This document shows, piece by piece, positions 34,223 to 42,122 of a stretch of DNA of 64,000 nucleotides. This DNA comes from Spongisporangium articulatum (GTDB lineage: Bacteria > Actinomycetota > Actinomycetes > Actinomycetales > Kineosporiaceae): the NCBI RefSeq assembly GCF_044465595.1, contig NZ_JBITLV010000004.1, positions 434,001 through 498,000 of the forward strand. The letters run 5' to 3'. The stretch's first letter is position 1, and each line of letters opens with the position of its first letter. The translations under genes were made by a program, and so were the position numbers. The notes under the pieces are model-generated. The model ran no database searches and was not told the origin of the DNA. It saw only the letters and a program-made list of their open reading frames with translations.

Positions 34223-34468
34223 TCAGCGGTCGGTGGTCTCGAACTCCCGCAGGTGGCTGCGCGTGCAGGCGTCGCAGTCCCAGAGCGGCCGGTCGTCGAC
34301 GACCGACCAGGCTCCCGAGAGCCGGGCGATGTGGGCGGACGTGGTCGTGCCGCAGTGGCGGCAGCTGATCTCCCGGTCGGCCTGGTGAGGGATCCGGGCG
34401 AGCCCGACAGCACTGAGGGGCTGGGCGGTAGCGGTCGCGGAGGGGCGGTTCTCAGGTGAGCCCGTCAT
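34223..34468 (-). CDS. Small zinc-ribbon protein
   Basis: 81 aa from the ATG at 34468. Two CxxC pairs (CRHCG and CDAC) about 30 residues apart make a zinc ribbon in the C-terminal half; the N-terminus is disordered. No function can be assigned. It is convergent with the phosphodiesterase and divergent from the MFS gene. Confidence 0.65.
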   Translation of the reverse strand: MTGSPENRPSATATAQPLSAVGLARIPHQADREISCRHCGTTTSAHIARLSGAWSVVDDRPLWDCDACTRSHLREFETTDR

Positions 34469-34636
34469 GCCTCGAAAGGCTACGCCGATCACGTGTCCCG
34501 CACATGAAAGTTCACCTCCGTGGCGGAAACATCGTTGCTTCATCGATGCTTCACGCGCGTTACCGAGGTCGACCGTGCGTCTCATTATTCAAGACGTAGG
34601 TCTCGCATTGTGGCCAATAGGGCTACGGTGGTGGAC

Positions 34637-35872
34637 ATGAGGAGCACCGCGCCCGTCGCCGCGCACGCCACCGGTCACCGGTGGTGGGTGCTCCTGGCGG
34701 GCCTCCTGTCGCTCGTGGCGGCCTGCACGTTCCAGTACGGCCTGCCGTTCCTGGTACCGACCCTGCGGGCCTCGGGGCTGTCGCTGACCGAGGTCGCCTG
34801 GCTGGTCTCGGCGCCCGTCGTGGGCATCCTCGCGGCGCTGATCGCGTGGGGTGCCGTGACCGACCGGTACGGCGAGCGGTGGGTCCTGGCGGGCGGCCTG
34901 GCGGGCGCCGCGGTGCTGCTCGTCGTGGCCGCCCAGCAGGCCCGGGCGGGGCACACGCTGGCGCTCGGTGTGGCGCTGGCGGCCGCCGGGGCGAGCGCGG
35001 CCGCGGTCCAGGTGGCCAGCGGCCGGCTGATCCTGGGCTGGTTCGCCGCCCACGAGCGCGGCCTGGCGATGGGTCTGCGGCAGACCGCCCAGCCGCTGGG
35101 CGTCGGGCTGGCCGCCGTCACCGTCCCCTACCTGTCCCCGGTGGCCGACCGCGAGCACGGCGTGGCCCGTTCGATGGTCCTGATGGCCGCCCTGTGTGCC
35201 GTCGCGGCCGTCGTGATCGCTGCCCTGGCCCGCGACCCGCAGCTGCCCGACAGCGCCGAGGTGGGCCGGTCGGGGCGGGCGGGCAACCCGTACGCGAGCT
35301 CGTACCTGCCGCGCATCCACCTGGCCAGCGCCCTGCTGGTGATCCCGCAGTTCGGGGTGGCCGCTTTCGCCTACGACTACCTGGTCACCGTGCGCGGCCT
35401 GGACGCCGGGGTGGCGGGTGCCGTGCTGGCGCTCGCGCAGGCGGGGGGTGCGTTCTCCCGGCTGGGGGCGGGCTGGTGGTCCGACCGGGTCGGCGCGCGG
35501 CTGGGCCCGATGCGCTCGCTGGCCCTGGTCATCGCCACGACCGTCCTGGCCACCGGCCTGTTCGCCGCGCTCCCGGCTCCGGAGACACCCACGGTCGTGG
35601 TCGTCGTCCTGGCGGCGGTGTTCTCGGTCAGCACGAACGGGCTGGCGTTCACGGCGGTCGCCGAACGGGCGGGCCGGGCGTGGGCCGGGCGGGCGCTGGG
35701 CGTGCAGAACACCGGGCAGAACGGCGTCGCCGTGCTGACCGCGCCCGTTCTGGCCGGCCTCATCTCGGCGCTCGGCAACCGGGCCGGATACCCGGCCGCC
35801 TTCCTGGCCCTGACGGTGCCGTCGCTGGTCGCCGCCGCGATCATTCCGGCGCGGTCAGAACGTAGGGCGTGA
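34637..35872 (+). CDS. MFS transporter (12 TM)
   Basis: 411 aa from the ATG at 34637; in-frame GTGs upstream (34609, 34628) are possible. Twelve hydrophobic helices, with an MFS loop of the DRYGERW type (AWGAVTDRYGERW) between TM2 and TM3. The substrate is unknown; location next to whiB7 makes drug efflux a reasonable guess. Its stop codon is inside a 17-bp inverted-repeat arm shared with the convergent ABC1 kinase gene. Confidence 0.83.
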   Translation: MRSTAPVAAHATGHRWWVLLAGLLSLVAACTFQYGLPFLVPTLRASGLSLTEVAWLVSAPVVGILAALIAWGAVTDRYGERWVLAGGLAGAAVLLVVAAQQARAGHTLALGVALAAAGASAAAVQVASGRLILGWFAAHERGLAMGLRQTAQPLGVGLAAVTVPYLSPVADREHGVARSMVLMAALCAVAAVVIAALARDPQLPDSAEVGRSGRAGNPYASSYLPRIHLASALLVIPQFGVAAFAYDYLVTVRGLDAGVAGAVLALAQAGGAFSRLGAGWWSDRVGARLGPMRSLALVIATTVLATGLFAALPAPETPTVVVVVLAAVFSVSTNGLAFTAVAERAGRAWAGRALGVQNTGQNGVAVLTAPVLAGLISALGNRAGYPAAFLALTVPSLVAAAIIPARSERRA

Positions 35873-36024
35873 CTGCAGACCCCCCGTCTACTGCGCGACC
35901 CCCGGCGGGCACCCGGCGGCGTTCTCGTCGCCCCACATAGCTCCGCTATGAGGGGCTCCTCGGCCTTGCCGGGCACTCCGCCGGGCGCCTGCTCGCTACG
36001 ACGGCGAGTCTGCAGTCATGCCCT
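35864..36024. repeat. Inverted repeat spanning two convergent stop codons
   Basis: Arms 35864-35880 and 36008-36024 match at 16 of 17 positions (AGGGC-TGACTGCAGAC core) and contain the TGA stops of the MFS and ABC1 genes. The 127 bp between them hold further palindromes, such as CATAGCTCCGCTATG. It may be a mobile intergenic repeat or an extended bidirectional terminator. Confidence 0.7.
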
Positions 36025-37344
36025 CTCAGCATTGAAACCCGGCAGCCACTGCGACAGGACCTCGGGCACCGGGACGTCGCCGTCGATCTGGCACAGCACG
36101 GCGACCCCACCGACCCAGACGCGGTGGATCAGCAGGTACTCCGGCGGCAGGTTGAGCTTCAGGCCCATCGTCCACTGCGGCCGGCGGGGGTCGTTGACAT
36201 GCTGGAACAGCGACCGCATCCAGGCGCGCTCGAAGCGCCAGACCGGGTGGCGGGCCGGTTCGAGGAAGGGTTCGAGGTAGCTCAACAGGGCAGCGCCGTC
36301 GATCTGGATCGCCGGCTTGATGAAGCCCTCCCGGCGCAGCCCGGCCACCACGGCCTCGCCCTCACCGGCCAGCGCGAGGGTGAGCAGCTCGCCGATCACC
36401 GGGGGCATCCCGTCGGGCAGGTGCTTCACCGCGCCGAAGTCGAGGATGCCGAAGCGCCCGTCGTCGGTCAGCCGGTAGTTGCCCGGATGCGGGTCCGCGT
36501 GCAGGAGCCCGGCCCGGGCGGGCCCGGCGAACAGGAACTCCAGGTAGTGCCGGGCCGCCGCGTCGCGGTCGGTGCGCGAACCCCGGGCGATCAGGCTCGA
36601 CAGCGGCTGGCCGTCGATCCACTCGCTCACGATGACGCGCTTCCCGGCGGCCACCACCTCGGGCACGACGAACACCGGGTCGCCGCGGAACGCCTCGGCG
36701 AACGTGCGCTGGTTGGCCGCCTCGCGCTCGTAGTCGAGCTCCTCGACCATCCGCTCCTTGAGCTCGGTGAGGATCGGCTTGATGTCGAGCCCGGGGATCC
36801 AGCTGGCCGCCACCCGGCCCACCCGGGTCACCTGGTTGAGGTCCGAGACGAGCGCCTCGGCGGCGCCCGGGTACTGGATCTTCACAGCGACGGCCCGGCC
36901 GTCCGACCAGATCGCCCGGTGCACCTGGCCGATCGAGGCGGCCGCGGCGGGCGTGTCGTCGAAACTGGTGAACAGGTCGCGCCAGCCCTCGCCCAGCTCC
37001 TCGCGCAGCACCGTGTGCACCGTCGTCGCGGGCAGCGGGGGAGCGGCGTCCTGCAGGCGGGTGAGCGTGGCCCGGTACGGCCCGGCCAGCTCCTCGGGCA
37101 GCGCGGCCTCGAAGATGCTCAGCGCCTGGCCGAACTTCATCGCCCCGCCCTTGAGCTCGCCGAGCACCGTGAACATCTGCTCGGCGGTGCGGGCCCGCAT
37201 CTCGGCGGCGACCATCTCGGCGGGCTTGCCGCCCAGGCGCTTGCCGATGCCCCAGGCGGTGCGACCCGCGATGCCCAGGGGCAGCGTGGCGAGCTTGGCC
37301 GACCGGGTCAGGGCGCGGCGCGGGAGGTCGGTCACGTCGGCCAT
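36016..37344 (-). CDS. ABC1/UbiB atypical kinase, Rv3197-like
   Basis: 442 aa. ABC1 family motifs: KxGQ region (GGAMKFGQALS), the Ala-rich loop AAAASIGQVHRA, invariant Lys in VAVKIQYPG, catalytic HADPHPGNY and metal LDFGAV. Family members are ATPases or kinases tied to quinone and isoprenoid lipids. The M. tuberculosis orthologue Rv3197 lies next to whiB7 and, as I recall, has been tied to macrolide tolerance. The order is kept here, apart from two inserted genes. Confidence 0.88.
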   Translation of the reverse strand: MADVTDLPRRALTRSAKLATLPLGIAGRTAWGIGKRLGGKPAEMVAAEMRARTAEQMFTVLGELKGGAMKFGQALSIFEAALPEELAGPYRATLTRLQDAAPPLPATTVHTVLREELGEGWRDLFTSFDDTPAAAASIGQVHRAIWSDGRAVAVKIQYPGAAEALVSDLNQVTRVGRVAASWIPGLDIKPILTELKERMVEELDYEREAANQRTFAEAFRGDPVFVVPEVVAAGKRVIVSEWIDGQPLSSLIARGSRTDRDAAARHYLEFLFAGPARAGLLHADPHPGNYRLTDDGRFGILDFGAVKHLPDGMPPVIGELLTLALAGEGEAVVAGLRREGFIKPAIQIDGAALLSYLEPFLEPARHPVWRFERAWMRSLFQHVNDPRRPQWTMGLKLNLPPEYLLIHRVWVGGVAVLCQIDGDVPVPEVLSQWLPGFNAERA

Positions 37345-37346
37345 TC

Positions 37347-38300
37347 TTACTCAGCCCGGGCTCGGGCGCCGGGTACGCCGGGCAGTCGGGTGCAGCCGCA
37401 GCGCGGATGGACGCCCCACGGACGGCGGGCCGCGAGCCCGTCGGGCAACGTGACCTCGAGGGTGGCGCCCCGCGCGGCCGGCGGGCCCACCCCGTCGAGG
37501 GCGCGCCCGTCCAGGAACGTGAGCACCTGGACGGCGGCCAGCCCGGCCCCGAGGGTGCTCAACGCCGTCTCCTCCACGCACCAGGCGGCGGGGCGGCGGG
37601 AGCGCTCGGCGAGCAGCTGTTCGACGGTGCGCGGCCAGACCCCGTCGCGGTCGGTGCGGTGCAGGTCGAGGCAGCGCAGGCACGGCCCGTCGCCCGGCAC
37701 GACCAGCGGCCCGACGAGCACCTCGGCCTCCCGGACCACGACCGACAGGTGTGCCACGTCGGCGCTGACCAGGACGTCGGTGGCCGGGGCGTCGGCGACC
37801 CCGGGTTCGACCAGGACGACCAGGTCGGGACGGTTCAGCCCGAGGTGGGCCCGACCGCGCACCCGCTCGACGGTCCCGATGCCGGCGCCGGACAGCGTGC
37901 GCAGAACGTCGTCGACCAGCTGGCCCCGCCCGCGGACCTCGACCCGCAGGCCGGCGCGGTGGGCGAGGAGCCGGTGGCCGCCGTCCGGGCTGCCGTGCAC
38001 CAGCGACCAGACGGCGGCGTCGCCGACCGGCTCCGCCGCAGCGGTCCCGTTCTCGACCCGCTCGAGCACGCCGGCCCGGTCGAGCAGTTGCAGCAGGCGT
38101 CGACCCTGGGGCTCCAGCCGTTGCGGGCGCACCGGGCGGGCCTTGGCCAACCGGGAGATCAACCGGGCGTCGGCCGCGGCCAGCCCGTGCACCTGGACGC
38201 CGAAGCGCCCCGACAGGCCGATCTGCACCGCCTCCGGCCCCACCCACGTGCAGGCCAGGCCCCGGCGCAGACCCACCCGCGCTCCCGTCGTCCCCGTCAT
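37347..38300 (-). CDS. ThiF/cyclodehydratase-like protein, Rv3196-like
   Basis: 317 aa from the ATG at 38300. The segment VPGDGPCLRCLDLHRTDRDGVWP, with a CxxC and paired C-terminal cysteines (HPRCGC), is typical of proteins labelled TOMM leader-binding or bacteriocin cyclodehydratase-like. No YcaO gene or precursor peptide is nearby, so a RiPP pathway is not supported. It follows the DUF5679 gene and precedes the ABC1 kinase by 2 bp, as in other actinobacteria. Role unknown. Confidence 0.75.
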   Translation of the reverse strand: MTGTTGARVGLRRGLACTWVGPEAVQIGLSGRFGVQVHGLAAADARLISRLAKARPVRPQRLEPQGRRLLQLLDRAGVLERVENGTAAAEPVGDAAVWSLVHGSPDGGHRLLAHRAGLRVEVRGRGQLVDDVLRTLSGAGIGTVERVRGRAHLGLNRPDLVVLVEPGVADAPATDVLVSADVAHLSVVVREAEVLVGPLVVPGDGPCLRCLDLHRTDRDGVWPRTVEQLLAERSRRPAAWCVEETALSTLGAGLAAVQVLTFLDGRALDGVGPPAARGATLEVTLPDGLAARRPWGVHPRCGCTRLPGVPGARARAE

Positions 38301-38339
38301 GCGTTCAAGCCTGGCACGCCCGGCGGGGCGATCCGCCCG

Positions 38340-38365
38340 TCGTCCACAGGCGTCCGTCGTCCACA
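38340..38365. promoter_or_regulatory. Two DnaA-box-like sites upstream of the ThiF-like gene
   Basis: TCGTCCACA occurs at 38340-38348 and 38357-38365, each one base from the actinobacterial DnaA box TTGTCCACA. They are direct repeats within CGTCGTCCACAGGCG. DnaA binding is inferred. Confidence 0.4.
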
Positions 38366-38376
38366 GGCGCAAAGCC

Positions 38377-38415
38377 CGAAGGGGCCGGACGGGATCGCTC
38401 CCGCCGGCCCCTTCG
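38377..38415 (-). terminator. Hairpin downstream of the DUF5679 gene
   Basis: CGAAGGGGCCGG plus CGGGA pairs with TCCCG plus CCGGCCCCTTCG, a 17-bp stem with one bulged base and a 4-nt loop. On the minus strand it is followed by CTTTGCG, so the U run is short. It would end the DUF5679 transcript. Confidence 0.65.
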
Positions 38416-38434
38416 AGGCTCGGTGTGCCCTGGG

Positions 38435-38473
38435 TCAGGCCTTCCCGAGGTTGCCGTTCTGGTTGGTGCCGGA
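38435..38473 (-). repeat. Degenerate duplicate of the DUF5679 gene's 3' end
   Basis: This 39-nt stretch matches 38486-38524 at 32 of 39 positions. Read on the minus strand it encodes GTNQNGNLGKA and a stop, parallel to the real C-terminus GTNLNRILGKA. It lies 12 bp after the gene, so it looks like a tandem partial duplication. Confidence 0.65.
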
Positions 38474-38485
38474 GAAGCCGCGCAC

Positions 38486-38644
38486 TTACGCCTTGCCGAG
38501 GATGCGGTTCAGGTTGGTGCCGCACACGGGGCACTTGCCCTTGGCCATGCGGCGGCCGTTGGTCTCCACGACGTTGCCGGTCGCCTGACGCTTCTCCTTG
38601 CACTTCACGCAGTAGAACTCACCGCTGTAGGTCTCGTCGGCCAT
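38486..38644 (-). CDS. DUF5679 small zinc-ribbon protein
   Basis: 52 aa (MADETYSGEFYCVKCKEKRQ...). Two CxxC pairs, YCVKCKEK and KCPVCG, form a rubredoxin-like zinc ribbon; the end ILGKA is the conserved tail of DUF5679 proteins. This family is found across actinobacteria next to the ThiF-like and ABC1 genes. Function unknown; nucleic-acid or protein contact is possible. Confidence 0.88.
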   Translation of the reverse strand: MADETYSGEFYCVKCKEKRQATGNVVETNGRRMAKGKCPVCGTNLNRILGKA

Positions 38645-39210
38645 GCTGACTCCCTGCTCGTAACGACTGATCGGGTGCCCGTCGCGCGTCCGCAGACCCG
38701 GCTCCTGGAAGACGGCGCCTGACGGCGGCTGGGTCTGGGCTTCTACTACCCCCGCGCGCCGGACGGGACACGACAGTAGCCCAGCACGCGGGCGAGCGAG
38801 AATTGCGCGGGCCGACGGCGCGTCGCAGCACGAAACCGCAGGTCCGAAACGGGTCGGACCGGTCGTAAACGGGCGGCGGCCGCAGCGCGGCGGGCAACCA
38901 GACGGCTCGGGCGGACGCTTCGCACCTTCCCCAGCACGTGCGCCCCGGCCCGAGCCGTGCGATCACGGTATGGGGCGCCTGAGATGAGGGTCAACGGCTG
39001 TGTCCACAGGGGGTGTGGACAACTCGCCACTTCCCGTGGAGAGGGGCCCTCGGGCTGTGGGCGACGGGGGCACGGACTGTGCATGAGGCGTTGACACTCG
39101 GCCACCGCGACGCGCCGGACACCATCGATCATGCCGCTGACCTGCGACGCATTCCGTTCCCAGGCTGTGGACAGAAGTTTTTTGGCCGGTCCGGCCGGTA
39201 CGGTTCGTCC
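38645..39210. other. 566-bp gap without a supported gene; DnaA-box-like sites
   Basis: No reading frame here looks coding. It holds the divergent promoters of the DUF5679 and metallopeptidase genes, and three further 8-9/9 matches to the DnaA box TTGTCCACA: GTGTCCACA at 39000, an exact match on the minus strand at 39014-39022, and CTGTCCACA (minus strand) at 39166-39174. Confidence 0.6.
39199..39204 (+). promoter_or_regulatory. -10 hexamer of the M48-like gene (leaderless)
   Basis: TACGGT ends 6 nt before the GTG at 39211, placing +1 on the start codon. This helps choose that GTG over the longer open frame from 39013. Confidence 0.5.
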
Positions 39211-39774
39211 GTGGACGAGGTTCCGCGGCCTGCGCATGATCGACCCGTGCAGGACCTGCCGGTCGAGGTCCGCCGTAGCCGCCGGCGGAGGAGCACGGTC
39301 ACGGCGTACCGGGACGCCGATCGCGTCGTCGTGCTCATCCCGGCCCGGTTCAGCGTGGCCCAGGAACGCGAGTGGGTCGGCCGGATGATCGCCCGGCTGA
39401 GCGCCCAGGAACGTCGCCGCCGACCCGGGGACGACGAGCTGATGAGGCGGGCCCGGTCGCTCTCGCAGAAGTACCTCGGCGGCCTGGCCCGGCCCGCGTC
39501 GGTCGCCTGGGCGGCCAACCAGAACAGCCGCTGGGGGTCGTGCACGCCGTCCGACCGGACCATCCGGCTGAGTACCCGGCTGCGCGGAATGCCTTCCTGG
39601 GTGATCGATTACGTGCTGCTGCACGAGCTCGCGCACCTGCTCGAGGGCGGGCACGGGCCGAAGTTCTGGGCGCTGCTGGAGGCCTACCCGAAGACCGAGC
39701 GGGCCCGCGGCTTCCTCGACGGCGTGGCCGCCGCGCGTGACCTGCCGCCCTTCGACGACGACGAGGCCCTCTGA
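39211..39774 (+). CDS. YgjP/WLM-type zinc metallopeptidase (M48-like)
   Basis: 187 aa from the GTG at 39211. YgjP-like domain: VEVRRSRRRRSTVTAYRDAD at the start, then NSRWGSCTPSDRTIRLSTRL, and the zinc site HELAHLLEGGHGPKFW (HExxH plus a later His). It is predicted to be a cytoplasmic metal-dependent peptidase; substrates are unknown. Its stop codon lies inside the 32-bp palindrome arm shared with the convergent NUDIX gene. Confidence 0.85.
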   Translation: MDEVPRPAHDRPVQDLPVEVRRSRRRRSTVTAYRDADRVVVLIPARFSVAQEREWVGRMIARLSAQERRRRPGDDELMRRARSLSQKYLGGLARPASVAWAANQNSRWGSCTPSDRTIRLSTRLRGMPSWVIDYVLLHELAHLLEGGHGPKFWALLEAYPKTERARGFLDGVAAARDLPPFDDDEAL

Positions 39775-39868
39775 AGTCGATCATGCAGAAACCTCGCCTT
39801 GCGCGTCGGCGAGGTGTGCACCCACCTGTGCCGGACGCGAGGTTTCTGCATGATCGACTTCAGAGGGC
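39766..39868. repeat. Perfect 32-bp inverted repeat covering both stops of a convergent pair
   Basis: Arms 39766-39797 and 39837-39868 are exact complements (GCCCTCTGAAGTCGATCATG then CAGAAACCTCGC) around a 39-nt loop. Each arm includes the last codons and TGA stop of its gene. The arm also contains CCTCGCC, which can pair locally with GGCGAGG in the loop. A related half-element is at 59025-59046. It is likely both a bidirectional terminator and a spread repeat. Confidence 0.85.
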
Positions 39869-40414
39869 TGCGCGGGCGGCGGCCACCAGTTCGTCCACGC
39901 CGCCGGCCCGGTCCGGGGGCAGCGCGTCGACCGGCCACCACGCGACCTGCGGGGTCTCGTCGCTGGGCCGGGGCACCTGGTCGGCCGAGGCCACCAGCAC
40001 GAACTGCACGTCGAGGTGCCAGTCGACCACCCCCGGCGCACAGGGCGCCGGGTGCCGGCTGAGCAGCACGGGCTCGGGCCGGACGACGCCGCTCAGGCCG
40101 GTCTCCTCGCCCGCCTCCCGGGCGGCGGCCTCGGCCAGGCTCGCGTCACCGCCCTCGATGTGGCCGCCGGGCTGCAGCCACAGACCCACCTTGCGGTGCA
40201 GGATCAGGCAGGTCTGCGTGCCGTCCTCGCTGAGCACGGCGGCCGAGGCGGTCAGGTGCGACGGGGCCCGCTCACGGGTCAGCAGCGCCGGCCCGACGCG
40301 CTCCAGCAGGGCTGACCACGCCTCGCGTTCGAACCGGGCCTCCGGCGAGCCTCCCGGGGCGGAGGAGAGGACCCGGCGGACGTCGTCCACCAGGCCCTGG
40401 TCCGGGCCGCTCAC
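39860..40414 (-). CDS. NUDIX hydrolase
   Basis: 184 aa from the GTG at 40414, which overlaps the DUF2342 stop by 4 bp (GTGA). Nudix box near 85: GGHIEGGDASLAEAAAREAG followed by EETGL. The N-terminal ~45 residues are helical. It hydrolyses a nucleoside diphosphate derivative; the substrate is unknown. Co-transcribed with the DUF2342 gene. Confidence 0.87.
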   Translation of the reverse strand: MSGPDQGLVDDVRRVLSSAPGGSPEARFEREAWSALLERVGPALLTRERAPSHLTASAAVLSEDGTQTCLILHRKVGLWLQPGGHIEGGDASLAEAAAREAGEETGLSGVVRPEPVLLSRHPAPCAPGVVDWHLDVQFVLVASADQVPRPSDETPQVAWWPVDALPPDRAGGVDELVAAARAAL

Positions 40415-41979
40415 CCGGCCGGCGGCGGAGGGGTGTCCCCCTCGGGCGGGCCCTCGGCCGGTCCGTCGCCCAGGCCGCCGTCCAGCATCCTGGCCAGCTC
40501 GTCGTCGATGTCGTCCGTCGCGTCGGTCCGGGTGGCGAAGCCGACCGGGTCCGCGAACGCCGTCTCGTCGGGCGTGATGTCGGGGTGCGACCACAGGGCG
40601 TCGCGCCCCGACGACCCGCGGGCCTCCGTCAGCTCGTGCCAGACGGCCGCGGCCTCGCGCAGCCGGCGCGGCCGCAGCTCCAGGCCGACCAGCGACGCGA
40701 ACGTGTGCTCCGCGGGGCCACCCGCGGCCCGGCGCCGGCGCATCGCCTCGCCCATCGCGACGGCGTGCGGCAGGGACCCCGCGGCGGCCCGCTCCACCAC
40801 CTCGTCGGTCCAGCCCTCGACCAGGGCCAGCGCCGTCTCCATCCGGTCCAGCGCGGCCTGCTGCTGCGGCGTCCGCTCTGGCTCGAAAAGGTCTGAGGCG
40901 AGAGCGTTCTGGAGCGATTCGACGTTGCTGGGGTCGATCTCGCGGACCGCCGACTCGATGGTGCTCATGTCGATCGTGATACCGCGCGCGTACTCCTCCA
41001 CGGCGGCCAGCAGGTGGGCCCGCAGCCACGGCACGCCGGCCACCAGCCGGGCGTGCGCCGCCTCGCGCAGCGCCAGGTAGAGCCGGACCTCGTCCTCCGG
41101 CAGGCCCAGGCCCTCGCCGAACGCGGCCAGGTTCGTCGGCAGCAGCGCCGCGCGACCCGCGGGCAGCAGCGGCAGGCCGATGTCGCCACCGCCGATGACC
41201 TCGCGGGACAGCGCCCCGAGCGCCTGACCCAGCTGGGCGCCGAAGAACGCGCCGCCCATCCGCTTCATCATGGGCAGCGCGTCGCCCAGCACCGCCTGCA
41301 GCTGCTCGGGCGCCTGCGCGGTGAGCGCCTTGCCCATCGCCTCGCCCACGCTGTTGGCGACGGGCTCGACGACGACCTTCCAGACCGGCAGCGTGTTCTC
41401 GATCCACTCCGCGCGGCTCCACGCCTCGGTCCGGGCCGACGCCGCGGGCAGGTCGCACACCCGGTCCAGCCAGAGGTCCGCGGTGCGCAGCGCCTCCGCC
41501 ACCTGGCGGTGCGCGATCTCCCCGACGCTCGGGTCACCCCCCTCCGCGGCGGCCTGCCGCGCGAGCTGCGCGGCGACGTCCCAGTTGACCGGGCCGTCCC
41601 CGCCGCCGGCCAGCATCTGCTGCACCGAGCTGAGCATCTGCTGCAGCATCTGCGGGTCGTTCATCCCGGGCAGGTTCTCGAACCCCGGCGGCAGGTTCTC
41701 GGCGAACTCCGGCGGCAGTTGGCCCCCGGGGCCGAGCATCGCGTCGAGCAGCCCGCCCAGCGGGTCGCCCGTCGGCTGGCCGGCCTGGTCCTTGGGGGTG
41801 TCGTCGCCGCCCGGGAGTCGCTTGCCGAACCCGATCCCCATCTGCTGCTCCGGAGGGTTCGGCCGGTCGGCCGGCCTCTCGGTGGGCGTCTCCTCGGCCG
41901 AGGCGTCCCCGGACTCGGCCCGCTCAGGCTCACCAGGTACCTCTCGGTCCTCGTCGCCTTCGCCGGGCTGGTCCGTCAT
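40411..41979 (-). CDS. DUF2342 zinc-dependent metalloprotease-like protein (Rv3195-like)
   Basis: 522 aa. A disordered acidic N-terminus (1-95) precedes the DUF2342 helical domain. The metalloprotease-like motif reads LREAAHARL (EAAH, not HExxH), the usual form of this family, followed by VPWLRAHLLAAVEEYARGI. The C-terminus is Pro/Gly-rich. Protease activity has not been shown to my knowledge. Located between the NUDIX and YlbL genes, equivalent to Rv3195-Rv3194c. Confidence 0.85.
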   Translation of the reverse strand: MTDQPGEGDEDREVPGEPERAESGDASAEETPTERPADRPNPPEQQMGIGFGKRLPGGDDTPKDQAGQPTGDPLGGLLDAMLGPGGQLPPEFAENLPPGFENLPGMNDPQMLQQMLSSVQQMLAGGGDGPVNWDVAAQLARQAAAEGGDPSVGEIAHRQVAEALRTADLWLDRVCDLPAASARTEAWSRAEWIENTLPVWKVVVEPVANSVGEAMGKALTAQAPEQLQAVLGDALPMMKRMGGAFFGAQLGQALGALSREVIGGGDIGLPLLPAGRAALLPTNLAAFGEGLGLPEDEVRLYLALREAAHARLVAGVPWLRAHLLAAVEEYARGITIDMSTIESAVREIDPSNVESLQNALASDLFEPERTPQQQAALDRMETALALVEGWTDEVVERAAAGSLPHAVAMGEAMRRRRAAGGPAEHTFASLVGLELRPRRLREAAAVWHELTEARGSSGRDALWSHPDITPDETAFADPVGFATRTDATDDIDDELARMLDGGLGDGPAEGPPEGDTPPPPAG

Positions 41980-42110
41980 GGCTGTACCTCACCGCCGGGT
42001 CTCATGTATCCAGTGTGTCGCTGGCGATCCGCTTCTGCCCGTTCATCATCGCTCCGCGCCATCCCCGACGGTCAAGCCGGGGGTACCCGCGTTCGCCCTC
42101 GGCTGATGCG

Positions 42111-42116
42111 TACCCT
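42111..42116 (+). promoter_or_regulatory. YlbL gene -10 hexamer (leaderless)
   Basis: TACCCT ends 6 nt before the GTG at 42123, with +1 predicted on the start codon and no Shine-Dalgarno. Confidence 0.5.
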
Positions 42117-42122
42117 TGCCCG

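Noticed and set aside
37347..38300. A RiPP/TOMM biosynthetic cluster
   Set aside because: Only a ThiF-like homologue is present; no YcaO, dehydrogenase or precursor peptide is nearby, and the gene sits in a conserved housekeeping block.
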